A DNA stretch of 64,000 nt from Homarus americanus (Eukaryota; Arthropoda; Malacostraca; Decapoda; Nephropidae), in assembly GCF_018991925.1 (NCBI RefSeq), contig NW_024738608.1, positions 2,162,187-2,226,186 of the forward strand, read 5' to 3'. Position numbers and translations under genes: made by a program. Below the pieces are notes generated by a model. It was given only the letters and a program-made list of their open reading frames with translations, did no database searches and was not told the DNA's origin. Below are positions 11,101 to 36,211 of the stretch, piece by piece; the stretch's first letter is position 1; each line of letters starts with the position of its first letter.

Positions 11101-13540
11101 AATTTTCGGTTGCATGGATTCCATATAACCAGGATTCTACTGTATTAAAGTTTAAAAACAGTTTTAGGTATTTTTTTTACTAATTTTTATTATTAAGGTT
11201 TTCAATATTATATTTTGTTTCAGGATTACATCTTCTCATTGCTGACTGGCTACTGTGACCCCCCTGCTGGTGTGTCAGTGAGGGAGGGTCTCTACTACAA
11301 TCCTTACTTTGTTGGTGGTGCTATTGGCATGGCCCAGGCCCTCTACAATGAGGTGAGCAACTGATTAATGTATAGTAAATTTATGGGACGAAGGCATGTT
11401 AGTTGTTTTGATTGATAAGGCAATAGGAAAGTGACTACAGGGGTATTCATTTTCATAGTAAACCTTAATGTATGCATGCAAGATGATGGTAGCTGAAGTA
11501 GCAGTCGTGTTCCACTATATTGTTAATGGTAGTCAGAATCTGACCCTGTCCACTGTTAATAACATAGCATTGAATGTTTTCTAATTTGCATATACAGGTA
11601 TATTTTTTTTTTATGTAGTGAGCATCTTCATTTGCATTTGTCCTTAAGTCCACTAGAAGTCATATGTATAATTGCACAAAATTCTTTACATCGGTTATAG
11701 GTCTTGAAGAAATATTGAGTCCTAAAAAATAAAGGGAGATGGACAAACCTTGAATATATAGAAGAAAGGAGTAACAGTTCTAGAAAATACAGGATTGGAG
11801 AACAACAGGTAGTAGGCAGTTATCAAACAGGGAGGTATTACCACCTGGGAAGATATTGGAAGCATAATGTGTTCTCTAATGGTATACCTTGCTGCCATAT
11901 GGTATCCAAAATTTGTGACCAAGTCCCAGGTTGCTGATCTGACTGACTTTTTACCTCATTGACACAATTACAGGGTCTAATTTGTTTCTCTTACTTTGAC
12001 AGCACAACATATGTATACAGTGGTCCCTCGGTTAACGAACTCAATTCGTTCCAGAAGGTCGTTCGTTAACCGAAACCATTGTTTCAATAGGATTTTGGTT
12101 AATTGGTTCCAGCTCACCGAAAATTACATACAAACTAAAAATAAATGCAGTAAAGTACACTTACTTTGAGGTGTGCATGTAGAAGGTTTTTGGTTGATGA
12201 TGGGAATTAAAAGTGGGGGTGGAGGAGAAGGGAGAAGAGAAGGCAGTGGGGATGGAAGAGAAGTCACCCCATGCTTCATGGTGCCATTTCACCCATAAAA
12301 TTTTAAGTTCAATTGGTGTAATTCAAGATTATTTTCTTTAAATCAACACTGCACTGTAAAAACGTAAAAATAGTTTGTTCAAGAGAGTCTCGAGCAAGAT
12401 GCTACCTCCACTGAGCAGAGATACAAACTGATGCCATTCTGGGCGGGTCTAGTGGCTGTTTGACGCGCTAAAAACTAGTTCCCTGTACTTCAGTTATGTT
12501 AAATAATTGTTAAAATAACTAAAAAAATTAATATAAGACTTAGAAAATTATTGAATAGTACAACCTTCTTGATATTTTCTCAAGTGGTAACGAATTTAAG
12601 CCCTAAAACCGATTACTGTATTGGCGGACTAATACTCCAGCTGGTGAGCAGGCGAAAACATGTTTACACGATTTCGTTAATCGAGTTGAAGATTCTTATG
12701 GAAGGTAATTCGTTAACCGAGACATTTGTTAACCAAGGGACCACTGTATATCATTTCCTGCTATTGATTTTTTCCCCCTACTTTCCCTATTGCCCACCAG
12801 GCCCCAGTGTGGCCTGTGCACGGGTGGGCTAATCCTTGTAAAATAAAAAAAAGTTGAGGATTTTTGAGAGGCATTGTCAATAGAAAAAAAATCAAAGAAA
12901 ACTGCATAAGAAACTTGAATAATCAACATAATTACTGTATCTGTATACAGCTCCTCCCCGACTTACGACCACCTCAGTCGTACCCAAATGTTGTCAAATT
13001 ACGTATTTTCGAGTCCTAACGTCAGTGATTGCACTGTGTACTGACAAAATTTTCGTTTGTAATTCACTTTAAAATGGCTGGCAAGCTTAAAAGTGAGAGT
13101 TTTGTGGTGCTGAGAAGAAAGAGACACACCCATTTTAGATTTTCTCTGTATTATTTAAGCATTTTCGACTTAGTGGATTGGGGTCCCTAACCCCTTCGTA
13201 AGTCGGGGAGGAGCTGTAGATGTAATTTCTTTGATTACCCTGAGAAAATATTAGCATTATACAGTATAGTTTGTTCTTTATCTATAAAATATATGTAATT
13301 GTACATGTCTTTCAGGTACTAGAATACAGTGATGGTACACCTGCTACATCATCACAGATGGCCAAGGATGTGGCCACCTTCCTCAAGTGGGCTTCAGAAC
13401 CAGAACATGATGAGCGCAAAAAGATGGCGCTGAAGTCCATGATGATGTTCTCGCTCCTCTTTGTCATCTCGTATTACATCAAGAGGCACAAGTGGACAGT
13501 ACTCAAGAGCAGGAAGTTTGCATTCAAACCTCCCCAGTAA
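2197..13540 (+). CDS. CYC1: Cytochrome c1, heme protein of respiratory complex III (5' exon missing)
   Basis: Six exons are visible: 2197-2247, 2472-2639, 3000-3113, 6272-6436, 11224-11352 and 13316-13540 (TAA). All have AG/GT borders and phase 0, giving 283 residues. Cytochrome c1 carries electrons from the Rieske protein to cytochrome c in the mitochondrial inner membrane. The covalent heme site CAACH is residues 79-83 of this partial protein (exon 3). The axial methionine is in AIGMAQAL (M202, exon 5). One membrane helix lies at about 247-264, followed by the basic tail [13 protein letters not shown]. Exon 1 here reads [17 protein letters not shown], the end of a mitochondrial presequence. 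ATG at 2227 is possible but would leave a very short leader, so an upstream exon is expected. Introns of 3.2, 4.8 and 2.0 kb are filled with TIR elements. The gene converges with ATP6V1A. Confidence 0.95.
3457..4105. mobile_element. Non-autonomous TIR element in CYC1 intron 3
   Basis: Inverted ends CCGTATTTGCCGGCGTATAA (left) and TTATATGCCGGCAAATACGG (right) are flanked by TA at 3455-3456 and 4106-4107. The element is 649 bp and encodes nothing recognisable. A related end appears near 58619. TIR length and TA duplication suit the Tigger/pogo group, but no transposase in this window has exactly these ends. Confidence 0.8.
4403..5938. mobile_element. Non-autonomous Tigger (GGTCCCTCGGTTAACG family) with internal repeat array
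   Basis: The ends CAGTGGTCCCTCG and CGAGGGACCACTG are perfect inverted repeats with TA outside. The subterminal blocks (TTCGTTCGTTAACCGAAACC, AATTGGTTCCAGCTCAC) are shared with copies at 12018, 38405 and 40982 and with the transposase-bearing copy at 15680. The interior holds three tandem units of about 370-425 bp, each with a block reading GCAAAATATATGACG and a near-complementary block reading TTGCTGGAATTCTTATAAGA. It is 1,536 bp and has no transposase. Confidence 0.85.
7720..10216 (-). mobile_element. Tigger transposon (CAGTCAACCCTC family), nearly full length
   Basis: The ends CAGTCAACCCTCAATTTACG and CGCGTAAAGCGAGGGTTGACTG are inverted repeats with TA on both sides (7718-7719, 10217-10218). 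At 2.5 kb it has the length expected of an autonomous pogo/Tigger element and carries a decayed transposase on the - strand. Short relatives with the same ends are at 24931-25608 and 60332-61079. It is inserted in the right arm of an older palindromic element. Confidence 0.9.
8016..9814 (-). pseudogene. Tigger/pogo DDE-type transposase, broken by stop and frameshifts
   Basis: Reading from the ATG at 9814-9812, the protein starts [12 protein letters not shown] and enters a CENP-B-like N-terminus that hits a TAG just before [20 protein letters not shown]. It continues through a Tc5-type HTH (9107-9439, another frame, with [12 protein letters not shown]) and then the DDE_1 catalytic core (8016-9116). 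The core keeps [10 protein letters not shown] and the ILQPMDQ motif with the third acidic residue. The first catalytic Asp segment (NVDETG in relatives) falls in a degraded stretch. Near the C-terminus QQSITEFF (8154-8177) fits a PCNA-interacting box. At least one stop and two frameshifts make it inactive. Confidence 0.9.
12018..12746. mobile_element. Non-autonomous Tigger (GGTCCCTCGGTTAACG family) in CYC1 intron 5
   Basis: The ends CAGTGGTCCCTCGGTTAACG and AACCAAGGGACCACTG are flanked by TA at 12016-12017 and 12747-12748. The interior (TATTGGCGGACTAATACTCC and neighbours) is the complement of sequence just inside the left end of the transposase-bearing copy at 15680, so it is a deletion derivative of that element. 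It is 729 bp with no coding capacity. Confidence 0.88.
12770..12850. repeat. Dispersed short repeat ending GGGCTAATCC(T)-A-rich
   Basis: The segment with GCCCACCAGGCCCCAGTG and GTGGGCTAATCCTTG followed by an A-rich tail recurs near 35275-35330 and, as a complementary or split copy, at 19505-19575 and 39780-40190. The A-rich 3' end suggests a SINE-like or retroposed unit, but no RNA polymerase III boxes were seen. Confidence 0.5.
12948..13216. mobile_element. MITE (CAGCTCCTCCCCGACTTACG family) in CYC1 intron 5
   Basis: The ends CAGCTCCTCCCCGACTTACG and CGTAAGTCGGGGAGGAGCTG are perfect 20-bp inverted repeats flanked by TA. The 269-bp body includes AAAATGGCTGGCAAGCTTAA, an ATG context resembling the start of a pogo transposase N-terminus. 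An inverted-orientation copy is at 40470-40774, and a fragment without intact ends is near 31605-31730. Confidence 0.88.
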
Positions 13541-14473
13541 CTTGAAGTTTTTATCACCATTCAATGTCATAAATAGTACTACATTGTGAACCATCTCAGT
13601 TTGTCAATATTAAATGGATATTGTAGTGTGTGAATAATAGAATTCAACCCCTTGGAGCTACTCTGGAGATATTGAACTTCATAGGTCTTAATATATCATT
13701 GTCCAAAATATAAGAGGTCACCAGCAGTACTCAGGATTTTGTCCTTAGTTGATGATTTTAAGGAATGTTTCTACAATGTAGGAATTTATAATTTTATCAT
13801 GACTTAGACGACGTGTCTTACAAATGAGAAAAGAGGAAGGTCTCCTTTCTGGCAGACAACCAGTGTATATATTGTTATATTTATTTGGCAATCGCTCCCA
13901 TTTTCTCTAGTATTGTCAAACCACTTCGTGTACATTACCAGGAAATTATAAGAGAAATATATCAATTATTTGTTGTAAACTCTCATTACCCATTTTGAAT
14001 TACCCTTTTTGATCACAAGTTAATGCAAATGTACTGAATAATATTGTTAGAAATAGGGCTTTAGTGACTAATTTTGTAGGTCTTTTCATCCAAATAGAGA
14101 AATAATACCCGACATACACTGGTAAAATGTGGGTATTGAGTACATTGCTCTAGATTTACCATAGTTAGAATACATGGAAATATGTTACCATTTACAAAAT
14201 AGATATTTTTAAATCAAATGGTCTTTAGGTGCCTGCTTGCATATTGGTATCATCATAACCATTGTGGTCAGATAGATCTTGGAAAGGTATAGCCACATGC
14301 ATTTAAGTTCTCAAGGTAGCAGTAGTTTAAAGCATTCACCCAGGGCAGGGTCTGCTTAAAAATCTCCATTTGCAAATATATATGGACTTGAAGTGTATGT
14401 GAGAAATGGCCAATGAATTCCATAAAGACCAGCCACAAGTGGCATGCTTACACAGACTCGGAGGTCGGAAATG
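13541..14473 (+). other. CYC1 3' untranslated and intergenic sequence
   Basis: No protein-coding signal follows the CYC1 stop. The first several hundred bases are unique-looking, AT-rich sequence consistent with a 3' UTR, but no canonical AATAAA with a clear downstream element stands out before the transposon at 14474. The transcript end is therefore undetermined. Confidence 0.4.
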
Positions 14474-14934
14474 TATAAGAAGTCCTCGTTTAACATTGCT
14501 CCCGACAACGTTGTTTCGTTGTAACGTTGCTACTCTTTAGATAACCATGATTCGGACAACGTCCCGCCGATTAGGTATAACATCGTCACGGACTACTTTG
14601 TACGGCTCATCATCATCCTCTCCCAGTCAAAGCAGGAGGAGGAGCCACCCTCCGGATCTCCATGACTTCCCACCCCACACTCACTCAACCTCCACCCATC
14701 AGTGAGTACTGTACAATACAAAATTATTGTTTTATCTTTTTGGTTGTATAATATATTGTATACTAATTTCTCTAAAAATTCCATTGAATTTATGTACATA
14801 ATGTATTTTATGGGGCAAAGGGAGGTTGGGGAACATAACTCCCGTATTTTATCGATTTCTTATGGGGAAAATTTATTCCATTAACGTCTCGGTTTTCAGG
14901 AACAGAACCACGACGTTAAGCGAGGACTTACTGA
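14474..14934. mobile_element. MITE with AAGTCCTCG-type inverted ends
   Basis: The left end AAGTCCTCGTTTAACATTG and the right end GACGTTAAGCGAGGACTTAC are inverted repeats. Just inside them are a second pair, CGTTGTTTCGTTGTAACG near 14509 and AACAGAACCACGACG near 14901. About 460 bp, non-coding; the TA duplications are not crisp. Confidence 0.6.
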
Positions 14935-15467
14935 ATAAAGAAACCTTCCAAACTGTCTTCCTGTCACTTGTTTCACTTTACAAAAACTTTGGACATCATT
15001 TGAAAAATTTTTTCTTGTCCAATATATTTTCAGTAGTACAGTAAAACATTGATATTCTGGACTGGGGTGGTCTGGACTGCCCCACTCTATTTACCATAAT
15101 TTTTTGTTTTTAATCTGGAAAGTCCAGCATTGGTCTGGACAGTGTGTTCATACGTGCACTTGAACTAATGTGCCTTAGTCCGAGTCCTGCTTATATATGT
15201 ATCGTATGTGTGCCACACCTCGCTACCTCCACTCATTTACACAAACTTTTTATGTAGAGTACATCCAGTATTATCTTGGTGCTACTTGAGGGTAATATTT
15301 TATGTAGAGTACAAACAGTATTATTTGGAGGATTTTAAGAAATTAATTAAAATAATGTAGAGTACAGTTTTATTAAGAAATGGGTAAACTAAAAAAAATC
15401 CTTATGGAAGCCAATTCGTTTACCAAAATTTCATTAATTGGTCCGTTTGTTAATCAAGGGACCACTA

Positions 15468-15500
<33 letters not shown>

Positions 15501-15679
15501 TTAGTGACTTAAGGGCGATTTAGGAGTGTTTCTGACTTTACACGAGGTCCCAGGGCAGTAACCCTTTCATAAATTGCGAGTCTATTGTATGTTGGAAAAT
15601 TTTGGTAATACTGTAGTGATAACTTTGAAATATTTCCTGCGCGATTTCCCTCGCGAAATAAAAAAAAGTTATCGCTATA

Positions 15680-18262
15680 CAGTGATCCCTCGGTTAACGA
15701 GTTACTGTACCTCCCATAAGATTCTTAACTTCGGTTAACGAGTTTCTTACGAGCCGACCTCAACATGTTTTCGCTTGCACTTGGCAGTCAACCAGCTGTA
15801 GTATTAGTCCGCCAATACAGTAATAGGTTCTAGGGCTTAAATTCCTTACTATTTTAGTAAATATCAAGGAGTTTATACTTCAATAATTTTAAAAGTTTAA
15901 TATTAAATTTTTTAGTCATTTTAACAATTATTGAACATAATTGAAGGTAAAGTCACTAGTTTTATGCGCGCCATCCAGCCTCTCAACACACCAAACAAGC
16001 GTTAGTGTGTGTCTTTTCAGTGGAGGTAACATCTTGCTTGAAACTCTTCAACTAAATGCTTTTTTTTCTGTGTTTCCAAGCAAATTATTGGTCATTTTGA
16101 AATTTATTTTACATATTGACTATATAGCGCAGTGCAGTGTTATTTTAAAGAAAATATTCTTTATTTACAGCTACAGTAGTTTAAACTTACAAAATCACGT
16201 GTTGACATTGTTTGAATCCAGCATGGGGCCTAAGAGATCAAGGAAAGTAATTTCAATCCAAACCAAGCAGGAAATTATAAAAAAAAACATGAACAAGGCA
16301 TTAGAACAAATGAGCTATGCAAAGAATATGGCATGTCGACATCAACTGTGTCGACACTTCTTGCACAAAGGCAAATTTAAAGAAGTGAAAGTGAGAGAGA
16401 AATCTACCAGAGTGTTTAAAAGTAGATCCCTAACTGCAGAAACAGAGGTTACTTCTCGTCTGGATTAGGGAAAAACAGATGAAAGGTGATTCAGTTTCTA
16501 AGAATTCATTTGTGAAAGAGCCAGGGAGATTTATGAACATTTAAAGACAGAGCAACCTGTTCTTCAGGCACAGAATTTGAAGATTTTCGGGCCAGCAAAG
16601 GCTGGTTCGAAAAATTTAAGAAAAGTGACTTTTTCAGTGTTGTTAGATATGGTGAAGCTGCTAGTGCTGATAAGGAAGGGGCAGCAAAGTTTTTAGTGGA
16701 ATTTAAAGAACTGATGGAAGAAGAAAATTATCTTCCACAGCAAGTGTTCAATGTGGACGAAACTGGGCTGTTCTGGAGAAAGATGCCCAAAAGAACATTC
16801 ATCACCAGAGATGAAGCCTCTTTACCTGGACATAAACCCATGAAAGACCATCTCACTCTATTGCTTGGTGCCAATGCTTCAGGGGATTTCCGACTGAAGC
16901 CTATGCTTGTCTACCACTCTGAAAACCCCAGGGTGTTCAAGCAACAGAAAGTGGTAAGAACAAAGCTTGGAGTTTATTGGAAGTCCAACCGTAAGGCATG
17001 GGTGACAAGACAGCTCTTTAATGAATGGGCTGTTGATGTGTTTTGCCCTTCTGTCAAGAGCTACCTAACCACCAATAAACTCCCTTTAAAGGCTCTTCTC
17101 ATGGATAATGCTCCTGGTCATGACCCTGAACTTGCCAGAACTTTGGAGTATCAATTTGACTTTGTGAAAGTGTTGTTTTTGCCTCCCAACACTATATCAA
17201 TCATGCAGCCAATGGACCAGAATGTGATCAGCAACTTCAAGAAGTTGTACATGAAAATGTTTAGGTGTCATCAGGCAACTTCCAATGATCCTGAACTAAC
17301 ACTGAAACAGTTCTGGAAGACAATTCAATATCCTGGAGTCTGTAAAATTGATTGTGTCATCATGGCAAGAAGTCTCCACTAGATCCCTCAATTCTTCATG
17401 GAAAGCACTGTGGCCATCAGTCGTCCATGATTTTGAGGGATTTGAGGAAGAAACAGAGTTGGACCAGGAGATTGTGTCCATTGGTCAATCATTGGGCCTT
17501 GGAAGAGGATGATGTCGAAGAACTTGTGGTGTCTCATGAGCAGGAACTTACTCCTGATGACTTGAAGCAACTGGATGAGATGTTGGAGGCTGACAGTGGT
17601 GAGGAGGAAATTGAAAGTGATGACCATATGTCAACTAAAGAGCTGAAAGATGTGATTTACCACTGGGAGAAGTTCAGGGAACTGGCTTCAAAGCACCCAG
17701 ATGTGGAAAAAACTGAACTAACTTTGTGTCATGTTGAGGACTCAATGGTCTCCTTCTTTAAACATAAGTTAATGGTGAGGAGGAGAGATGCCCCACAGAC
17801 CACAATTGACACTTTCTTCAGTAAAAGGCAGAGGGAACAAGATGCTATCCCTCTGCCTTCCACTTCAAGAAGGAGAGAGGATGATGCTAGCCTTCAGCCT
17901 TCCACTTCAAGAAGGAGAGAGGATGTTCATGGTGGAGAATTTGTCAGTCCAGAGGTTCCTGACATTTTCATGGAAGGTGACTCACCTTCCAAGAAGCAGT
18001 AAAATGCTTCTCTTCCACCTCCACTTCCTTCTCCTCCACCTCCCACTTCAAATTCACATCAGCATCATCATCCAGGAGCCTTCTACATACACACCTCAAG
18101 GTAAGTGTCAATTTCTAAAATTTTTGTTGAATTGAGGCAATTTTCGGTGAGCTGGAACCAATTACCCAAAAACCCATTGAAACAATGGTTTTGGTTAACG
18201 AGATTTTCGGTTAACGGGCAACCTGCTGGAACGGATTGTGCTCCTTAACCGAGGGACCACTG
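15680..18262 (+). mobile_element. Tigger transposon (GGTCCCTCGGTTAACG family), near full length
   Basis: The left end CAGTGATCCCTCGGTTAACG and the right end TTAACCGAGGGACCACTG are inverted repeats with TA at 15678-15679 and 18263-18264. At 2,583 bp it is the longest, transposase-bearing member of the family whose deletion derivatives sit at 4403, 12018, 38405, 40982 and 41201. It lies in the gap between the convergent CYC1 and ATP6V1A genes. Confidence 0.92.
16223..18002 (+). pseudogene. Tigger/pogo transposase, frameshifted, catalytic motifs preserved
   Basis: The frame opens at the ATG at 16223 (MGPKRSRKVISIQTK, a CENP-B-like N-terminus). It slips near 16440-16470, where the expected LLVWIREKQMK is found in the next frame, and resumes at about 16600. 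The catalytic core at 16696-17382 keeps all three acidic motifs: NVDETGLFW, LLMDNAPGHD and QPMDQNVISNF. A further slip near 17350 moves the C-terminus to the frame ending at 18002. That tail is acidic and contains QTTIDTFF (17796-17819), a perfect PIP-box pattern, and a short duplicated segment PSTSRRRED. At least two frameshifts indicate a dead copy. Confidence 0.92.
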
Positions 18263-18471
18263 TACTGTGTATAGGAAAATGTCAATAATTTTGGAAGCAG
18301 CAATAAAAAAAAATCGTTATATGAAGTCGCTTTATATCCCGACCCAACTGTACCAATAATGGATAACAAAAATAATTTTTATTTTTATCAACGGACAAGA
18401 AATGCACTTGGCAGTATAGGCATCCCTGGGATACAGCCAAAACATTTGCCCTTTCGGAATTCTGGTAATTT

Positions 18472-18640
18472 TCCCCGGGTGACGTTCTAGAACTTCCTCC
18501 TACTTTTCCGCCATTTTATTTATTTTTTTTTTATTTGTTGATATTTTTATTATTTTTGGAACAGCTGATTTTTTTTCCCTCGATTTATTCCTGGGGGGGG
18601 GGTGTTACTGCCAGCTGCACCCTAACCCGGGGCTTAAGGG
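18472..18640. mobile_element. piggyBac-like MITE, TTAA on the right
   Basis: The sequence from CCCCGGGTGACGTTCTAGAA to CCCGGGGCTTAAGGG, followed by TTAA at 18641-18644, matches the better-preserved copy at 38240-38370 in its end blocks and in the GTTACTGCCAGC / GCACCCTAACCC segment. The left TTAA is degraded (GTAATTTT). Non-coding. Confidence 0.6.
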
Positions 18641-18939
18641 TTAAACAAAATTTTTACCGAAATTGTAAAAATTATTTTGTGTGGTCTCTAGGTGACACAG
18701 TTGCAGACCCATAACAACAACAGCCTTGGTTAGTTTGAATTCAATCCCCAGCTTTTGTTCAGTTTTGTCACTGTTCAGGACTATATTATTGTACGGACTG
18801 TGTATTCTTATTCAAGATTAGTGGAAAGAGGCCATCAAGTGCAGTTGCATGCAGTGATGGTTAAAGATCACAGAAAGGAATTACACTAGACATAAAACTG
18901 GATGTGTTAGGTGGTTTGACGAGGGAGAAACTCTGCTAC

Positions 18940-19490
18940 ATCGCTACATCCGCCTGTCCTCATCATTTGTCCTAACCCACGTCTCTAAATCCAGTGTTTT
19001 CTTCTTAACTTTGCCGACCACCACATGGTTCGTGTGTAGTGGTCTCCTTGTATTCCTGGAGGCACTAGGTTTGGTCTCGGGTATACATTTATTGATCAAA
19101 TGGTTTACTTTACTGACTATGAGGTTCAGTGTAGCATCTGCATTCTTATTCCTTAGTAAGTCAGGCCAGTATATACTCCTCATCTCCTCCCTCATTCCAT
19201 CATAATTTCCTTTGTAATATTTAAACCCGGACCTGGTTTTGTCATGAACCAAGTAATAGTTAAATCTGAAGGACAACGTTATGTAGTGACTGGTGCCAAC
19301 TGGGGCTAGGTGTTCCAGATTGGCCACCATACCCTTCTTGTTAGTTATGATGAGGTCCAGCGGTTTAGGCGTTTGCTCCCCTCTGTATTGTGTTGGATCT
19401 TTATCATGCGCGAATAGAAAATATTGTCTCGGTGTTTCCATGAAAAAAGTGGCTGGATTATTTAGGTCGTTTGGCATGGATTGATTGTTT
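18940..19490 (-). pseudogene. Non-LTR retrotransposon endonuclease-domain fragment
   Basis: The - strand frame is close in sequence to the second half of the endonuclease/exonuclease/phosphatase domain of the retrotransposon at 50571-51623. Shared segments include THYRGEQTPKPLDLIITN (YRGEQTPKPLDLIITNKK here), LEHLAPVGT and YYKGNY.GMREEMR. In the family this domain nicks target DNA. It has a conservative frame but lacks the first half of the domain and the reverse transcriptase, so it is a truncated relic. Confidence 0.8.
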
Positions 19491-19599
19491 GATTGATTTA
19501 TTTATTTTTGTTATGGAGATTAGCCCACCCAGGCACAGGTCACCGACCCACACCAGGGCCTGGGGGGCAAAAAAAAAAAAAATAATAATAATAATAATA

Positions 19600-20575
19600 A
19601 TGCTTCTGTTGGAAGGTAATGCTGCTGGAGATATGAAGTTAAAGCCCTTGCTTGTGTACCACTCTGAAAATCAAAGGGCTTTCAAGGGCAAAACCAAACC
19701 TAAATTACCAGTGATATTGCATTCTAATAGGAAAATGTGGATGACTGCCAGGCTGTTCCAAGATTGGTTCACAAACTATTTTTGTTCAGCAGTAGAAAGG
19801 TACAATACCAGCAGAAATATTTCCAACAATGCTTTGCTCCTGTTAGATAATGCACCCAGCCACCCAATTAACTTTGAATGATCATTCTACTAATGTTAGA
19901 ATGGGATATATGCCCTAGAACACAATTGCCTTGCTACAAGCAGTGGATCAAGGTGTGATTGCTAGCTTTAAGGCGTACTATTTATGTAGAACATTTAACA
20001 ATTCAGCAGCAATTGATGGGGAAGATTAACAATCAGTTAGGGAATTTGGGAAGAAATTTTAACAGGATGAACGCTATGGAAAACATTGCCAAGTCCTGGG
20101 ATAAGCTGAAAACGACAACAATGAATGGTGTGTGTAAGAACACCTGGTCAGAATGCAACAAGAAATTGTAACACTGGCAAATGGTGCAGTTTGAGGAAGT
20201 GGTTCAAGATGGTGTGGTCGAGTTGTTAAGAGTCCTTACAGAGAAAATCTGTCCAAATGAGGATTTGATGTTGATGGAACAGGAGCGAACTGCTGGTGAA
20301 GAGGACATGTAAGTTCCAACCATTGCCTGTGAGTTTACAACAAAGCATTTGGCTAAAGGGATTAATCTTATGGAGGAACTTTTGGAAAATTTTGCTGCTA
20401 ACGATACAGATCTTGAATGTAGCTCAAATTTGCAAAAGGCATGGAGTACCTCATGAGCAGCTACAAGGAACTTGACAATAAAAAATTGCCCCCAAGACTA
20501 CAGCAACTGAAGCAGATGATAATGATGATCTACAGGGAGAGGCAGGAGTTCAGCACTCAAAAAATTTTTCTGGCA
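19600..20575 (+). pseudogene. Tigger/pogo transposase fragment (catalytic and C-terminal part)
   Basis: The frame at 19600-19881 gives LLLEGNAAGDMKLKPLLVY, YHSENQRAFKG and [12 protein letters not shown], matching the second catalytic Asp region of the intact transposase at 28907-30748. After a frameshift, AVDQGVIASFKAYYL carries the third Asp. Further pieces to about 20575 match the acidic C-terminal tail (EFTTKHLAKGINLMEELLEN). Stops and frameshifts are numerous and the N-terminal half is missing. The left border coincides with a copy of the GGGCTAATC-type dispersed repeat followed by a poly-A/AAT run. Confidence 0.85.
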
Positions 20576-20589
20576 AGTTAAATTTGAGT

Positions 20590-21434
20590 CTTTTGTGCAT
20601 TTATTATCATGTTACATCTTGAATGAATCATTGTATGTTTAAAACTGTCTATTTTCATTTATATATGTGTTTGTGTTACTTTTTTGGCCGCAAAAATATT
20701 TCCGTAGGAATGCATCTCAACTTATATAATAAGAGTGAATGGGAAAAATGGTCCCACGTTATGGAATTTCACAATACAGAAAGATTTTCAGGAATGGAAC
20801 CCTTCCATAACTCGGGGCATACCTGTACTAGTGTGTACTGTACCTGTAGAATCCCTGTTGATGGGCTATGCCGTTACTACCCATCTCGTGATCTACCAGA
20901 AATTGCTTTGCGATCTACTAGCTAGCAGATCGCGATTGACATTTTGGCCACCCCTGGTGTAAATTGTGGGGGAGGGGGGTTTCTGGCAAAATTCATTATT
21001 TTTATATTTTATAAACCTGGCACCAATTGAACCTAAATGATATGAGAATAACGGTGAAATTGCATAAAGACATGTTAATGGGATCCTGGGGTAAGGCGTC
21101 ACCCACCTGCACTACTATCCTCCCAGATCACCCCCCCATCTCCCACACACAATATACTCCTACACTCTTATTTTTTATCTTTATACTACTGTACAGTATA
21201 CAGTTTTTACTTCATAAAAAAAATTCTGTGGTTTACATATAGTACAAAACAATTATCTCGGTGAAAAAAGTTGATGACAACCAATCTGATTTTCAACCAA
21301 GAAATGTTTCATATTTTTTTATTGTACGTAGATGTAATAGTGTTTTACTAAACTTGTTCTGCACTTAAAAGCCTTAGTTGTTAAGGTGCAGTTTAACATC
21401 AAATTAGTCCTGTGTATCAAGGTTTTACCATATA
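20590..21434. other. Intergenic, no recognisable feature
   Basis: Apart from AT-rich stretches and short direct repeats (CGATCTACTAGCTAGCAGATCG around 20910-20932 is a small palindrome), nothing with coding or structural support was seen. Confidence 0.4.
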
Positions 21435-22153
21435 CAGCATGCCCTTACAATTTGCGGGTTTTTAATTCGCGGCCTTCAATTATTTGCTGATGATATTCTG
21501 GATGTGCCGGTATCCAAGAATGTCTGGGGGTACTTTTAAAGTTGGCGGCAGGGACAGGGAATGTGCGAGTTTTGTGGCATCCCACAAAGTGTGTGTGTTG
21601 TCCCAGGCAGCTAAGCCATTAGCGCAATCCTCCGCAGTCAGGGATAAACACATGTCCTTCTTGTGCTACTCCGCTCTCTTAACAACTGTGCTCCTCATGC
21701 TTGTGATGGCTCCCATATGCCCTCAACCATCTTCATCCAGCTGCGGGAAGGTGCCCAAACAAGTGAAGAGAGAAAAGGTCATGACCCTCATGGAGAGGAT
21801 ACAACTGCTGGACAAACTTACAAGTGGCCAGAGTTTTGCTGCAGGTGGCCACGAGTCTGCTACAAGAAGAAGAGAGGGAGATGCATAATGTGAGGGATAG
21901 AGCTATGGTGAAGATGGAGAAAGCCCTTAACATCTGGATTGAGAACTTTAACCACTGCCACATCCCTCAGCCAGAAGTTTATCTGTGATAAAACTACAGG
22001 AAGGTGGTGCTAGTGCTGACGGTTCTGGTGATACCACAAAATTCAAAAAAATTTTACGTACAAAAACTGCCCACCGGTCGGCAAATGATATTCACCAATT
22101 TGGAAATTCGCGAGCATTTTTAAACCCAAACACTGCGAAATTTAAGGGCAGGC
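21435..22153 (+). mobile_element. Tigger derivative (CAGCATGCCCTT family) with transposase N-terminus
   Basis: The left end CAGCATGCCCTTACAATTTG follows TA at 21433-21434. The right end is GCGAAATTTAAGGGCAGGCT. Inside, the frame from about 21709 (MAPICPQPSSSSCGK, then KREKVMTLMERIQLLDKL) is a pogo-type N-terminal DNA-binding domain that is cut off at 21888. The same TIR type bounds the stacked elements at 40782-43919. Confidence 0.7.
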
Positions 22154-22205
22154 TACACGAAAAGCTATTATATACAGTATTTTGGTAAGGCTTAAAAAGA
22201 AGTAA

Positions 22206-22211
22206 TTTATT
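22206..22211 (-). terminator. Candidate polyadenylation signal for ATP6V1A
   Basis: TTTATT on the + strand reads AATAAA on the gene strand, about 730 bases after the ATP6V1A stop codon. No nearer canonical hexamer was noticed in 22212-22938. The position is compatible with a 3' UTR of moderate length but there is no transcript evidence. Confidence 0.35.
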
Positions 22212-22938
22212 CCTGTCTACCAATCACTTGCAATATTATGGCATGTTAAGTAAAACCCATCATTATATCCCTTCCATCTGTTTACTCGTAATATACTTCA
22301 CAAATATACACAAATGTTGAGTCTGGAATGTCTAATTTACTGGCAATTATTCATTGTGCACAGACAATACATTCCATGATGTGTATCTCCTCTGGCACCA
22401 ACTAAACCTACATAATCTAGGCCACTAAACAACAGTTGTGAAATTAACAACAAACATCCAGTCCCAATATAAGTCACATACTCGCTTTCTTAGCTAAAAA
22501 ATTAAGAGAAAGATTTTATACACAAGTAACTTATATTAACAACAATATCATTGTATAACTGTACAGAAAAATTTACTCTCCCTACATTATAAATACTATT
22601 TTTAAGTAAAATTTACACAAGGCCCACATGATCCACAAAAGGGCGAGCACAACACTTTACTGCCACAACAAAATACTGAGGCAGTGGAATGGCCAAAGAT
22701 AATGCTTCCATAGGACATCTTTCTCCTGCTAACTTTACATCTACCCAAAAATGAGGTGCACCTTACTTAATAGTAAACTATGTTTGTTAATGAGTACAGG
22801 TATACTGTATATCTTATCAATGACAAAATGACTTTTGAGCTATACAACAGAATGTAAGGTACACATCACTGGGTAAGTAAGCTATCAGTAAAATTGGTAA
22901 AAGAAAAATGCACTACAGTATTTAGCTTATTTCCCCCT

Positions 22939-36211
<13,273 letters not shown>
